A stretch of DNA of 35,735 bases from a virus. Position 1 is the first letter of the stretch, and the number at the start of each line of letters is the position of its first letter. Below the pieces are notes generated by a model. The model searched no databases. It saw only the letters and a program-made list of their open reading frames with translations, and had not been told where the DNA came from. Below are positions 8,663 through 16,540 of the stretch, piece after piece. The DNA lies in IMG/VR virus record IMGVR_UViG_3300042691_027157, positions 1 through 35,735 of that record; one strand, written 5' to 3'. The translations under genes were made by a program, and so were the position numbers.

Positions 8663-9714
8663 TGGGTCTGTTGGATAGCGCACTCAGTTTTCTAGTAGGT
8701 GGTCCGCCTGATGTTCCTCCAGCCCCTGATTACGCTGGCGCCGCGAAAGCCACGGCGGAAGCTGATCTGCAGATGGCGCGGGAAGCTCTCAAAGCCAACC
8801 GCCCCAAACAGATCACGCCGTGGGGTACGACCAATTGGACACAGAATCCTGACGGCACCTGGGTGCAACAGGTTGATCTCGATCCGACTGCACAGCAGGC
8901 GCTAGATAATCAGCAACTTATTCAGGGCGGCATGTCTCGTCAAGCCCTGAGTATGTTGCCGCAAGTACAGTCTGCCGTCGGTAACGGGTTCGACATGTCC
9001 AAAATCTCCGAGATGCCTGATCTCGGGTTTGGAGCTGTTGAGGGTATCCAAGACTCTATCATGGAGCGGATGCAACCTCTGCTTGATCGCAGGCGCAACA
9101 ACATGGAGGCACAGCTCGCCACGCAGGGCATCACGCGCGGCTCCGAAGCTTGGAACGAAGGTCAGCAAGATCTTACTTTCGGAGAGAACGATGCGTATGC
9201 TCAGGCCGTTCAGAAAGCCATGGCGGCGTACGACACCATCACGGGACGCCAAGTTCAAGGTCGTCAGCAAAACCTCCAAGAGCAAGCATGGCTCCGCAGC
9301 CTACCAATCAACGAGTTGAATGCTGTGTTGACGGGCAATCAGGTTCAAGCGCCGCAGTTCAGCAACTTCACTAATCAGAGTACGACTCGTGGAGCTGACA
9401 TGTTCGGTGCAGCGAATGCTGCGGGCGGATACGCTACTGACGTCTACAATCAACAGGCGGCAAGTCGCGACAACATGATCAGCGGACTGTTCAGTCTCGG
9501 TAGTTCTGCCGCTAAGGCGTCTGATATCCGGGTTAAAGAGAACATCGCGAAGATTGGCGTTACTCCCGGTGGATTCAACGTCTACAGCTTCAACTACATC
9601 TGGGATGACGAGCCGCAGGTTGGTGTGATGGCTCAAGAGGTTGAGCAGGTGCTGCCAGAAGCAGTGACTACGATCAATGGTGTGAAGCATGTCTACTACG
9701 ACATGATTCACTAA
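8662..9714 (+). CDS. Internal/ejection-type protein with C-terminal S74-like chaperone domain
   Basis: A 350-residue protein whose ATG 8662 overlaps the previous stop. Residues 1-280 are Gln/Ala/Asn-rich and mostly helical, with MERMQPLLDRRRNNMEAQLATQG, a segment typical of DNA-transfer proteins. The last 64 residues, from Ser287, form a compact intramolecular-chaperone domain of the endosialidase/peptidase S74 type: SDIRVKENI, then FNVYSFNYIW, GVMAQEVEQVLPEAV and a final Asp-Met-Ile-His. The Ser-Asp pair and Lys292 match the autocleavage site and dyad of that family, which predicts cleavage between Ala286 and Ser287 after trimer folding. This domain normally ends tail fibres and spikes, so the protein may be a tail component. 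Confidence 0.65.
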   Translation: MGLLDSALSFLVGGPPDVPPAPDYAGAAKATAEADLQMAREALKANRPKQITPWGTTNWTQNPDGTWVQQVDLDPTAQQALDNQQLIQGGMSRQALSMLPQVQSAVGNGFDMSKISEMPDLGFGAVEGIQDSIMERMQPLLDRRRNNMEAQLATQGITRGSEAWNEGQQDLTFGENDAYAQAVQKAMAAYDTITGRQVQGRQQNLQEQAWLRSLPINELNAVLTGNQVQAPQFSNFTNQSTTRGADMFGAANAAGGYATDVYNQQAASRDNMISGLFSLGSSAAKASDIRVKENIAKIGVTPGGFNVYSFNYIWDDEPQVGVMAQEVEQVLPEAVTTINGVKHVYYDMIH

Positions 9715-9723
9715 GGAGTCGAT

Positions 9724-11094
9724 ATGGCGGATCTAGATTATGACGCGCAACAAGTCGACATTGAACGACAACTGCGCATGGCGGAGATGCTCCGCAAGGG
9801 AAACACTCCTGCGCAGGGTCGTATGGTCGGTCGCTTTTACGTTGCTGCTGATCCTATGCAGCATCTCGCCGGACTGGTGAATGAGGTCGTTGCCGGGTAC
9901 AAGGAACGCGGCGCGATGGAGAAGGGCAAAGCTCTTTCTGAGAAACAGAACGAAGAGTTTTCGCGTATTCTCGGCAGTATGCCGCAGAGTCGTTCTGTAA
10001 CGACGTCTACGACTCCGGATGTAGGGGCGAGCGCACCTGCTCCCGGCAGCGTTCCCGGAGCGTGGCCGATGGATGCCGCTACTGCCAGAGCACAAGCCAC
10101 GGCGGTTCAGCCCATTGAAAAGACTCAAACGGTCAACCCCACGCGTCAAGACATGTTGCAGTGGGCGGGTCAACTGTACAAGCTTCCTATGGCACGTAAC
10201 CTCGCCACCAAGCTGATGGAAGACTACACGGGGCAGCCGAAAATTACTCCTATCGGTCATATCGGCACGCTCAATCAAGACACTGGCGAAGCAACTCCGT
10301 TCGCCCCAGGTGTGGCGATTGAACTCGCTAAGCTGGAGCAGCAGCACACTGACTTGCAGCTTCGTCTAGCAGATAAGTCTTTGGATAGAGAGCTTCGCGA
10401 TAAGCTGTCTCAAAGGTTGGCAGACACTCAGAAGCAGATCGCTATCATCAAACTACCTGATGATCGACTCACGAACGCGCGTATCGCTGCGTTGGAGAGT
10501 GAAGTTAGGTTGAAAGATGCGAAAGCGAAGGGTGCTGGTGAAACGTCTACCAAACCGATGCCTCGGTACATTGACGACAAATTCTCAGGCATGCTTGACA
10601 CTGTGGACACTATTGATCGTCAGATCAAGAGTTTCAAAGACGAGTATGCCAACCAAGGTCTGCTCGGGGACACCAAGCGAAAAGCTGCCTCTGTTCTTGG
10701 TTCCGCAGGCTCTAAAGAGATGCAAGAGATGGACGCGTGGTGGCGTACGGCTGAGCGTCAAGACGAACTGCTTGAGCGATACAAGCTGTTCGGCGCTACA
10801 CTCACCAACAACGAGTTGACGTCTTGGAAGAACGCCACTATTCGTCCTGGGCTGTCTGCTGACAAAGTACGCGAGTTTCTCACTATTCGCCAAGATATTC
10901 TCAAGCGTAAGCTGAACGACGAGCTGATGCGTGTGAAGAAAGATGGTAAGTTCGAAACTGAGGGATACGAGTACCTCATGAACGAGCGGGGGCTGTTGAA
11001 CAAAGCTCCCTCCGCTCCAGGTGCTCCTGCTGCTCCCGCGTTGTCGCCTGCTGATCTTGGCGGAGCTAAAGTCAGCGCACCGAGGAAGAAATAA
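9724..11094 (+). CDS. Putative ejection (internal virion) protein
   Basis: A 456-residue hydrophilic, helix-rich protein starting 9 bases after the previous stop. Residues 1-75 are charged helices (IERQLRMAEMLRKG), 85-140 are Pro/Ala/Thr-rich and probably flexible, 200-250 form a coiled coil (LAKLEQQHTDLQLRLADKSLD), and the C-terminus is another Pro/Ala linker. No signal peptide or catalytic motif is seen. Length, composition and place between tail hub and tail fibre genes are those of podoviral internal proteins that leave the head with the DNA. The family is not recognised beyond that. Confidence 0.5.
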   Translation: MADLDYDAQQVDIERQLRMAEMLRKGNTPAQGRMVGRFYVAADPMQHLAGLVNEVVAGYKERGAMEKGKALSEKQNEEFSRILGSMPQSRSVTTSTTPDVGASAPAPGSVPGAWPMDAATARAQATAVQPIEKTQTVNPTRQDMLQWAGQLYKLPMARNLATKLMEDYTGQPKITPIGHIGTLNQDTGEATPFAPGVAIELAKLEQQHTDLQLRLADKSLDRELRDKLSQRLADTQKQIAIIKLPDDRLTNARIAALESEVRLKDAKAKGAGETSTKPMPRYIDDKFSGMLDTVDTIDRQIKSFKDEYANQGLLGDTKRKAASVLGSAGSKEMQEMDAWWRTAERQDELLERYKLFGATLTNNELTSWKNATIRPGLSADKVREFLTIRQDILKRKLNDELMRVKKDGKFETEGYEYLMNERGLLNKAPSAPGAPAAPALSPADLGGAKVSAPRKK

Positions 11095-12692
11095 TGTACG
11101 AATACGACGTCACACTGCCGGATGGCACTTCGTACACCGTAGAGCACGAGCGTGACGACTTGCGCTCTGATCAAGTTCAGCAACTGCTGGCTTTGAAGCT
11201 GCAGAGCTCTACTCCTAGGTCTCAGTTCTCAGACATTGTATCCGAAGCGATGCCTTCTGGGGCTGTTCACAAAGCTTTGACAGGTCTTGGCGCGGGGCAC
11301 GTGGAGGCTTCTACGAAGCTCGGCAGTGCTCTCAGGAAGGCGCTCCCTAAAGCTGTCGCCGACACCATGCGACTGCCCACGCCAGATGACGTAGAAACTG
11401 TCCGTGGAGCTTCCGATGCTTCGGGGTGGGCGTCTGCTGGCGACACGATGACAACTATGGGCGTCACTGCCGTACCGATGAACACTGCGGTACAGGCAGG
11501 ACAGACCGCCATGCAGGCTATCCCCAAGGTTCCAGCCCTTGCGCGTGCCCTTACCGGGGCGGCGGCGGGGGGTGCTGCTGTAGGGGCCGCTACGCACCCG
11601 TCTAGCTTTTCTGAAGGGGCTGTCGAAGGCGGTATTGCAGGCGCGGCGGGTGAGGGCATCGGGCGCGTTTTTCGCCGCTTCGCCAGTGGGCTCGTACGCC
11701 CTTCCGCTGAAGCTAAGGCGTTGATGGACGAGGGTATTCAGCCGTCCATTGGTCAGGCAGCGGACAAGTCTACGATGGTCGGTAAGATGATCAGCAACGC
11801 TGAGAGTCGTCTTGCCAACACTCCTGTCATTGGTGCGTCGCAACAAGCTGGACGTGAGCGTCCATTCAACGAGTTCTACCGTAAGATCGTTGAGAAGGCA
11901 GTCCCCAAGGGCGGCACCGTACCTGACTTCAAAGGTACGCCCGAGCAGACTGTAGATCAGGTTGCGCAGCAGATTTCTGGCGGTTATCGTCAACTTTTCG
12001 ACAAGGTCAAGGTCAAAATTGATGATAAGTTCAGACAGGGCGTAATTCGCGAGCTTTCTGATCTTCGCACCACGCACAATCTTGCGCCTGCTGAAGCACG
12101 CGAAATTCGTCAGGTATTTCGCACGTTCGCACAACGTCCGCGCACTGCTGGTGGCGAAGTGGAGCCGTACGACCTAATCGCCATGAAGGCTGATCTAGAA
12201 GGTATTCGCACGGCGGAAGGCTCCAGCAAATACCTGCGAGACGCTGCTCGTGACATGCAAGATCGCATCACGCAGTGGGTTGGTACTCACGTACCCAAGG
12301 GCTCCAAAGCCGAGTATCTGGAGCTAAACGACAAGTTCGCCACACTGGAGCGTATCAAGAGTGCGGTGAAGAAGGCAAAGGGTGAGTTCACTCCGGAGCA
12401 GATGGCGGATGTTCTTCAGCGTTCGCCTAGCGCCACGCTCAAACCGCTGACGGACACCGCCCGCGAGGTGTTGGATAAGTCGCGCTCCGCCGCACTACTC
12501 GGTCGAGGATCGTTGATGCCTTCTGGCACCAATCTTGTCAGCGCGGCTGCGAGCATGGGCACATCTACTCGCCCCGTGCAGAAACTACTGACCGGCGGGT
12601 ACGATGCGCAACAGAGCGCTTCCGAAGGTATCCGCAAGATGATTCCTGCTATTCAGCAGTATCTCTACCAACAATCAGTTCTAGGAGAGTAG
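11094..12692 (+). CDS. Putative ejection protein with hydrophobic Gly/Ala segment
   Basis: A 532-residue protein, ATG overlapping the previous stop (TAATG). The first 45 residues resemble a small beta module (YEYDVTLPDGTSYTVEHE). Residues about 135-195 are very rich in Ala and Gly with membrane-like character (ALARALTGAAAGGAAVGAAT, then EGGIAGAAGEGIG). The remainder is helical and charged, with LLGRGSLMPSGTNLV near the end. Alanine/glycine hydrophobic stretches are known in ejection proteins that form a conduit through the host envelope, which is the inferred role. No lytic transglycosylase motif is seen. Confidence 0.5.
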   Translation: MYEYDVTLPDGTSYTVEHERDDLRSDQVQQLLALKLQSSTPRSQFSDIVSEAMPSGAVHKALTGLGAGHVEASTKLGSALRKALPKAVADTMRLPTPDDVETVRGASDASGWASAGDTMTTMGVTAVPMNTAVQAGQTAMQAIPKVPALARALTGAAAGGAAVGAATHPSSFSEGAVEGGIAGAAGEGIGRVFRRFASGLVRPSAEAKALMDEGIQPSIGQAADKSTMVGKMISNAESRLANTPVIGASQQAGRERPFNEFYRKIVEKAVPKGGTVPDFKGTPEQTVDQVAQQISGGYRQLFDKVKVKIDDKFRQGVIRELSDLRTTHNLAPAEAREIRQVFRTFAQRPRTAGGEVEPYDLIAMKADLEGIRTAEGSSKYLRDAARDMQDRITQWVGTHVPKGSKAEYLELNDKFATLERIKSAVKKAKGEFTPEQMADVLQRSPSATLKPLTDTAREVLDKSRSAALLGRGSLMPSGTNLVSAAASMGTSTRPVQKLLTGGYDAQQSASEGIRKMIPAIQQYLYQQSVLGE

Positions 12693-12693
12693 C

Positions 12694-13623
12694 GTGCCTC
12701 GTAACAGTGGTGGGATTTACACTCTTCCCGCAGGGAACCCCGTAGCAGCAGATACACTCATCGACGCCGCTTGGGCGAACGACACCCTGAATGATTTGGG
12801 TAACGAGATGAGTAACACTCTCCACAAAGATGGACGTGTATCTATGACGGGGCCGCTTGTACTTTCCACGCGCGGCACTCCGTTGGATACAGACGCTGCT
12901 TCGTGGGAGAACATCAAGACTCGCATTGACGCGCAGGTAGATGTCAATTTTCCCAATCTTGACAACAGCAAAGCTTTTCGAGTACAGAACAAGAGCGGAA
13001 ACTACACTGCTGCGGTCACCGACTATTTGTCTATTCTGAATTTCACTGCTAGTGCGACTCTGACCCTTCCCGCAGCAGCGACGGCAGGTTCCGGTTTCGT
13101 AATGTGGGTGCAAGTAGCGAGCGGAGTAAACCTAGTCATCGATGGGAACTCGTCTGAGTCTATAGATGGTCAAACTACGTTTGACATGTCTTCGCGCGGT
13201 CGTGCTCTACTGGTGTGTGACGGCTCCAACTGGGCTATTCATTTTACGCAGAGCTACGCAGCTACTCAGCTCATTCGATGTCTTCTCAACTCTGCTAGAG
13301 AAGCAGTTGCGTCTACCGCTAGTGTGACTGGAGCGGTAAATCTAGACTTGAACAACCAGAACGTCATCGTCTGGACCCTCACAGGCAACGTCACGATCAG
13401 TTTCAGCAACCCGCCGACTGCCTCACAAGCTTTGTCTATCACGTTCGTGCTCACGCAGGATGGTACGGGTGGACGCACGGTCACATGGCCTGCTGCGGTG
13501 CGGTGGCCCGGAGGAGTGGGACCTACTCTCTCCGGTGCCGGTAAACAAGACGTCATTACGCTCATCACCTGGGACGGCGGTACTTCTTATCTCGGGTTTG
13601 TAGCAGGGCAGAACTACGGATGA
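12694..13623 (+). CDS. Tail fibre protein
   Basis: A 309-residue protein starting at GTG 12694, two bases after the previous stop, with TAGGAGAG upstream. The N-terminal pattern (PRNSGGIYTLPAGNPVAADT, then WANDTLNDL) is a well-known attachment domain of podoviral and siphoviral tail fibres. The rest is Ser/Thr/Ala-rich with short strands, including two similar beta segments (SATLTLPAAATAGSGF; GNVTISFSNPPTASQALS) typical of fibre shafts. Its stop overlaps the start of the glycine-rich protein, which may be its distal partner. Confidence 0.75.
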   Translation: MPRNSGGIYTLPAGNPVAADTLIDAAWANDTLNDLGNEMSNTLHKDGRVSMTGPLVLSTRGTPLDTDAASWENIKTRIDAQVDVNFPNLDNSKAFRVQNKSGNYTAAVTDYLSILNFTASATLTLPAAATAGSGFVMWVQVASGVNLVIDGNSSESIDGQTTFDMSSRGRALLVCDGSNWAIHFTQSYAATQLIRCLLNSAREAVASTASVTGAVNLDLNNQNVIVWTLTGNVTISFSNPPTASQALSITFVLTQDGTGGRTVTWPAAVRWPGGVGPTLSGAGKQDVITLITWDGGTSYLGFVAGQNYG

Positions 13624-14462
13624 TGACTTCTAAGGTTGGCCTCATGGGCGGTGGTGGAACTCGTTCCGTCACCATTTCGAGCAATCAGTCGAAGTATAAT
13701 CTTCGCACTGCCATGGGGAGCCCTAGCGGTCCGCAGCGCATTATCGTCACAATCAACTCCGGTGTTGAGATTACTTCGGACAACGCCGCCACTCCCGCTT
13801 TTGACGAGGGTAGCGGGTGGGCGTCCGGTACGGTGATCACAATCATCAACAACGGTAAGATTTACGGCATGGGCGGTGCTGGCGGCTCCTCAGCTACGTT
13901 CAACTACCCTGGGGGACCCGCCTGGACTGTTGTAGCGGGTGCCAATGGGGGTGCCGGTGGCACTGCCCTTGCGCTACGCGTCCCAACCACTGTCGACAAC
14001 ACTGCTGGCGAGATTTTTGGCGGTGGCGGGGGTGGTGGCGGTGCAGAAGGTCTGTATCTGATCAGCACGGAGCTCTACGCTGCGACTGGCGGCGGCGGGG
14101 GTGGTGGCAGGGGTGCCGCTACCAGTGCGGCGGGAGCGGCCGGAACGTCCAACATGCCGGATGTGTTTCCAGATCAAATTAAACTAGGATCCAACGGCAA
14201 TACTGGATCTAGTGCAGGAGCAGGCTCTGCTGGATCTGGTGGAGTGTTCAGCGGTGGAAGTGATTTCGGTGGAACTGGCGGGGCTGGAGGTGATTGGGGC
14301 ACTTCAGGCTCTAACGGTGGAGCGGCAACAAACGTCTCGTTCTACAGCGTGGCGTCCAGTACTTCAGGCGGTGCTGGCGGTAACGCCGTCGCACTTAACG
14401 GTAACGCTATCACGTGGCTCGGCGGGAATACTATCGCTCGGGTTAAGGGGTCGGTGAGTTAA
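13620..14462 (+). CDS. Glycine-rich distal tail adhesin (poly-glycine type)
   Basis: A 280-residue protein with ATG 13620 overlapping the fibre stop by four bases. Residues 25-85 are a beta-rich attachment part with the pattern INSGVEITSDN, then GTVITIINNGKIYGMGGAGG. From about residue 80 to 265 glycine dominates, in blocks such as GGGGGGGG (two clusters), GGTGGAGG and GGAGG separated by short hypervariable-looking loops. This is the layout of adhesins whose glycine blocks pack as polyglycine-II helices and whose loops contact the receptor (Salmonella phage S16 gp38 is the studied example). It probably caps the fibre encoded just upstream and sets host range. Confidence 0.6.
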   Translation: MMTSKVGLMGGGGTRSVTISSNQSKYNLRTAMGSPSGPQRIIVTINSGVEITSDNAATPAFDEGSGWASGTVITIINNGKIYGMGGAGGSSATFNYPGGPAWTVVAGANGGAGGTALALRVPTTVDNTAGEIFGGGGGGGGAEGLYLISTELYAATGGGGGGGRGAATSAAGAAGTSNMPDVFPDQIKLGSNGNTGSSAGAGSAGSGGVFSGGSDFGGTGGAGGDWGTSGSNGGAATNVSFYSVASSTSGGAGGNAVALNGNAITWLGGNTIARVKGSVS

Positions 14463-14473
14463 ATGGAACCCAG

Positions 14474-14968
14474 ATGGAAAACGAGTTTAAGACTCTGTGG
14501 GAGTCGTCTGTTGTCGGTCTTGCCTTCGTCTCTCCAGACGGTCATTGGCTTGATGTTAACCCTACCTTGTGCCGTTTCTTGGAGTATTCGGTTCCGGAGC
14601 TCAAGAAGCGGACCTTCAAGGATATCACACACCCTGAAGATGTGGAAGCTGATGGCGGTCTGGCTAATTCAGTCCGCACGGGTGATATCGCCGGATACGA
14701 CCTTGTCAAGAGGTATATCACAAAGTCAGGGAGAGTGGTATGGGCGAACCTCCGTGTGGTTGGCATCTTGGACGAACGAGGCACCTTTGTGGCGTTTCTC
14801 AGTCAAGTCAGCCCGCTCGTGCCCGCCGAGGCCGCTGTTAGAACGACGCAAGCTCGCGCGAGATTCCGATGGCAATGGATCAAAGACTATTGGGCGCAAG
14901 TCCTCTTCGGAATTGGTGTTCTTGCGACTTTAATCTCTCAAATCATAGACCATATCAAGGGTAAGTGA
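14474..14968 (+). CDS. PAS-domain protein with C-terminal membrane anchor
   Basis: A 164-residue protein. Residues about 5-112 form a PAS fold with its PAC motif: FKTLWESSVVGLAFVSPDG, then HWLDVNPTLCRFLEYS, the helix THPEDVEAD and the strand pair YITKSGRVVWANLRV. PAS domains bind small ligands, haem or flavin, or mediate protein contacts in sensors. A linker with Arg/Ala follows and then one membrane helix at about 138-157 (WAQVLFGIGVLATLISQI) with a basic tail. There is no kinase, cyclase or DNA-binding domain. The gene lies between the adhesin and the holin, so a role in lysis timing is inferred. The ribosome site is weak (GGAA at 14465). An overlapping frame from 14463 is rejected as a shadow. 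Confidence 0.75.
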   Translation: MENEFKTLWESSVVGLAFVSPDGHWLDVNPTLCRFLEYSVPELKKRTFKDITHPEDVEADGGLANSVRTGDIAGYDLVKRYITKSGRVVWANLRVVGILDERGTFVAFLSQVSPLVPAEAAVRTTQARARFRWQWIKDYWAQVLFGIGVLATLISQIIDHIKGK

Positions 14969-15231
14969 GCACTGCACCTATCAAGCGGTTGATGGTTTTA
15001 ACTCAGGTGGAGCCTGATGGCACCATACCTGAGCATGCGCGTGCTAAAGCTGCGCGAGTTCAACGAACTCTAGATCGCGTAGTAGATACGTGGTTTGATG
15101 AAGAGGCGATAGCTGTAGTCGTGCCGCAGAAAGAGCAGTTCATGAAAGATATGGTGTTCATGATACTGCTGGTCGGCGTACTTACCGACTTGTCTACGTT
15201 CCCTGACTTATTGGAGGTTTGTGATGCTTGA
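14965..15231 (+). CDS. Small lysis-region protein of unknown function
   Basis: An 88-residue protein starting at GTG 14965, which overlaps the PAS gene stop (GTGA), so the two are probably coupled. Residues 1-55 are charged (PDGTIPEHARAKAARVQR). Residues about 62-78 are hydrophobic (DMVFMILLVGVLTDL), borderline in length for a membrane helix. Its end overlaps the holin start by 8 bases. It may be a small membrane-associated lysis accessory or a holin modulator; no family is recognised. Confidence 0.5.
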   Translation: MSTAPIKRLMVLTQVEPDGTIPEHARAKAARVQRTLDRVVDTWFDEEAIAVVVPQKEQFMKDMVFMILLVGVLTDLSTFPDLLEVCDA

Positions 15232-15700
15232 AACGCTACTCGGTACGTTGCTCGGCGGGGTGTTCCGAGTGGTGCCTGAGATCATGTCTTTGAGCGACAA
15301 GAAAAACGAGCGAAAGCACGAGCTTGACATGTTCGACAAGCAGATCTCTGCTGATCAAATTCGTGCACAGATGGCTATCGAGGCTGAGAAAGTCAAAGGT
15401 GACATTGCCCTTGGCGCCAGCGAGTTGCAGGCAATCATCGAGGCTACGAAAGCACAGGGGACTGTCACTGGCGTGAAGTGGGTGGACGCATTGTCTAGTC
15501 TTATGCGGCCGCTGATCACTTTCTGGTGGGTGATCGTGCTATACACCGGAGCGCTCTGGGCGCAGTTCTACCAAATGTGGATCCACAACGTCTCCACAGT
15601 AGATGCTATCCTGAAACTCTGGGGTCCGGATGAGCGCGCCATTGTCGCCAGTATCATCTCGTTCTGGTTCGTTGACCGCAGCATTCGTAAGAGCCGATGA
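15224..15700 (+). CDS. Holin, 3TM gene-transfer-release type
   Basis: A 158-residue protein. ATG 15224 is chosen because GGAGG at 15213-15217 gives 6 bases spacing. The start (LETLLGTLLGGVFRVVPEIM) is a hydrophobic amphipathic helix. It is followed by a charged coiled part (KKNERKHELDMFDKQ) and then two strong membrane segments at about 92-115 (MRPLITFWWVIVLYTGALWA) and 138-155. This arrangement and the MRPLITFWWV motif match the 3TM holin family first described for gene transfer agent release. It would open the inner membrane for the lysozyme encoded next, with whose start it overlaps by 4 bases. Confidence 0.7.
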   Translation: MLETLLGTLLGGVFRVVPEIMSLSDKKNERKHELDMFDKQISADQIRAQMAIEAEKVKGDIALGASELQAIIEATKAQGTVTGVKWVDALSSLMRPLITFWWVIVLYTGALWAQFYQMWIHNVSTVDAILKLWGPDERAIVASIISFWFVDRSIRKSR

Positions 15701-16149
15701 AAGCCTTAGACCTAGCTGCTCAGCTCTGCATAGAGTTTGAAGGATTTCACAGAGTTGTGGCGAGGCGTCCAGTAGTCCTAGCAGCACCTTATCTGTGCCC
15801 GGCAGGCTATTGGACGATAGGTTATGGTCATTTGTGTTCAAAAAATCACCCTGCAATCACGTTAGAGGAAGGGGAGAGGCTTTTAAACCTCGACTTAGCT
15901 ACGGCGTGGGGTGCCGCCCTGCGCCAGTGCCCCAGGCTAGCGGTACAGTCTCCCGAAAGACAAGCTGTCATAGTGGACTTTGTCTTCAATCTAGGAGAAG
16001 GCCGGCTAAGATCATCCACACTCCGAAAACGCATTGCAGCAGATCGGTGGGATCTTGTACCACACGAATTAAGGAAATGGGTGTGGGGAGGAGGCCGAAA
16101 ACTACCAGGACTGATCCGAAGAAGAGAAGCAGAAATCGCATTGTTGTGA
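15697..16149 (+). CDS. Endolysin, GH24 T4-type lysozyme with Asp-to-Cys variant
   Basis: A 150-residue muramidase that cleaves peptidoglycan glycan strands. Glu15 in EFEGF corresponds to T4 lysozyme Glu11 and Thr40 in YWTIGYGH to Thr26. The position of T4 Asp20 is Cys34 (YLCPAGYWT), a substitution known from other phage lysozymes, and the D20C mutant of T4 lysozyme is reported to stay active. There is no signal peptide or SAR helix, so export should depend on the holin. The insert between Glu15 and the PYLCPAG motif (VVARRPVVLA) is longer than usual. A strong terminator follows the stop. No spanin genes were found beside it. Confidence 0.85.
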   Translation: MKALDLAAQLCIEFEGFHRVVARRPVVLAAPYLCPAGYWTIGYGHLCSKNHPAITLEEGERLLNLDLATAWGAALRQCPRLAVQSPERQAVIVDFVFNLGEGRLRSSTLRKRIAADRWDLVPHELRKWVWGGGRKLPGLIRRREAEIALL

Positions 16150-16177
16150 CTCTCCACTCGCGTTAGTTCGCGGGTTT

Positions 16178-16210
16178 AGAGGGCGGGGTAGGCCCCCGCC
16201 CTCTTTTTTT
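16178..16210 (+). terminator. Strong intrinsic terminator ending the late operon
   Basis: AGAGGGCGGGG (16178-16188), 5-base loop, CCCCGCCCTCT (16194-16204), then a run of six T. This is an 11-bp perfect GC-rich stem. It separates converging transcripts. On the minus strand the stem is not followed by a T run, so it is mainly a plus-strand terminator. Confidence 0.92.
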
Positions 16211-16341
16211 CACGGTAGCGTCCGTTCGAACCGCCACTGACCGGGGCATTGATAGCTGATGTATCTGTACGGTTCTCTATTTTTCACGTACTCTTTGGCC
16301 TGCCGCCATTTCTCAGTACCGTACAAGTTCGCTTCGTTCAT
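16210..16341 (-). CDS. Possible 43-residue protein
   Basis: The frame open from 16341 to 16210 encodes a small protein with many aromatic and charged residues (TEKWRQAKEYVKNREPYRY, then a CPGQWRFERTLP end). This is reminiscent of short phage proteins ending in a Cys/Trp motif. No good ribosome site precedes the ATG at 16341, and a longer version from TTG 16485 overlaps other frames. It overlaps the end of the neighbouring small frame by 29 bases. Treated as a likely but unproven gene. Confidence 0.35.
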   Translation of the reverse strand: MNEANLYGTEKWRQAKEYVKNREPYRYISYQCPGQWRFERTLP

Positions 16342-16540
16342 ACAAAGCTTTGTAGAACAGATGTCTCTCTTGTGCTGCGAGTGCGTAAAGTTTGAGCAGA
16401 GTTTCGTGGTCAAATAGATAGACAGGTACTCCGTACGCGAGATGCACCATTGGAGTTTTGAACGCATTTCTGTAGTCCTCTTCAATCTTTAGCTTGATCC
16501 ACGTATCCACGTCCCGTTGGATCCCCGGCACTGCACCCAT
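16313..16540 (-). CDS. Possible 75-residue protein
   Basis: The stretch after about residue 10 looks protein-like (DTWIKLKIEEDYRNAF, then HETLLKLYALAAQERHLFYK), with ordinary codons and helical periodicity. The start is uncertain: ATG 16540, GTG 16510 and ATG 16450 are all in frame and none has a clear ribosome site. The first two overlap the end of the DUF3310 gene. Location suggests it is the last or next-to-last gene of the hypermodification operon. No family recognised. Confidence 0.4.
   Translation of the reverse strand: MGAVPGIQRDVDTWIKLKIEEDYRNAFKTPMVHLAYGVPVYLFDHETLLKLYALAAQERHLFYKALYERSELVRY

Noticed and set aside
11229-12134. 301-codon minus-strand frame inside the ejection protein gene
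   Set aside because: Shadow of a well-supported plus-strand gene with low-complexity Arg/Ser content and no supporting motifs.
14463-14933. 156-codon frame overlapping the PAS gene
   Set aside because: The PAS fold is clear in the other frame; this one is rich in Ser, Arg and Trp without domain features.
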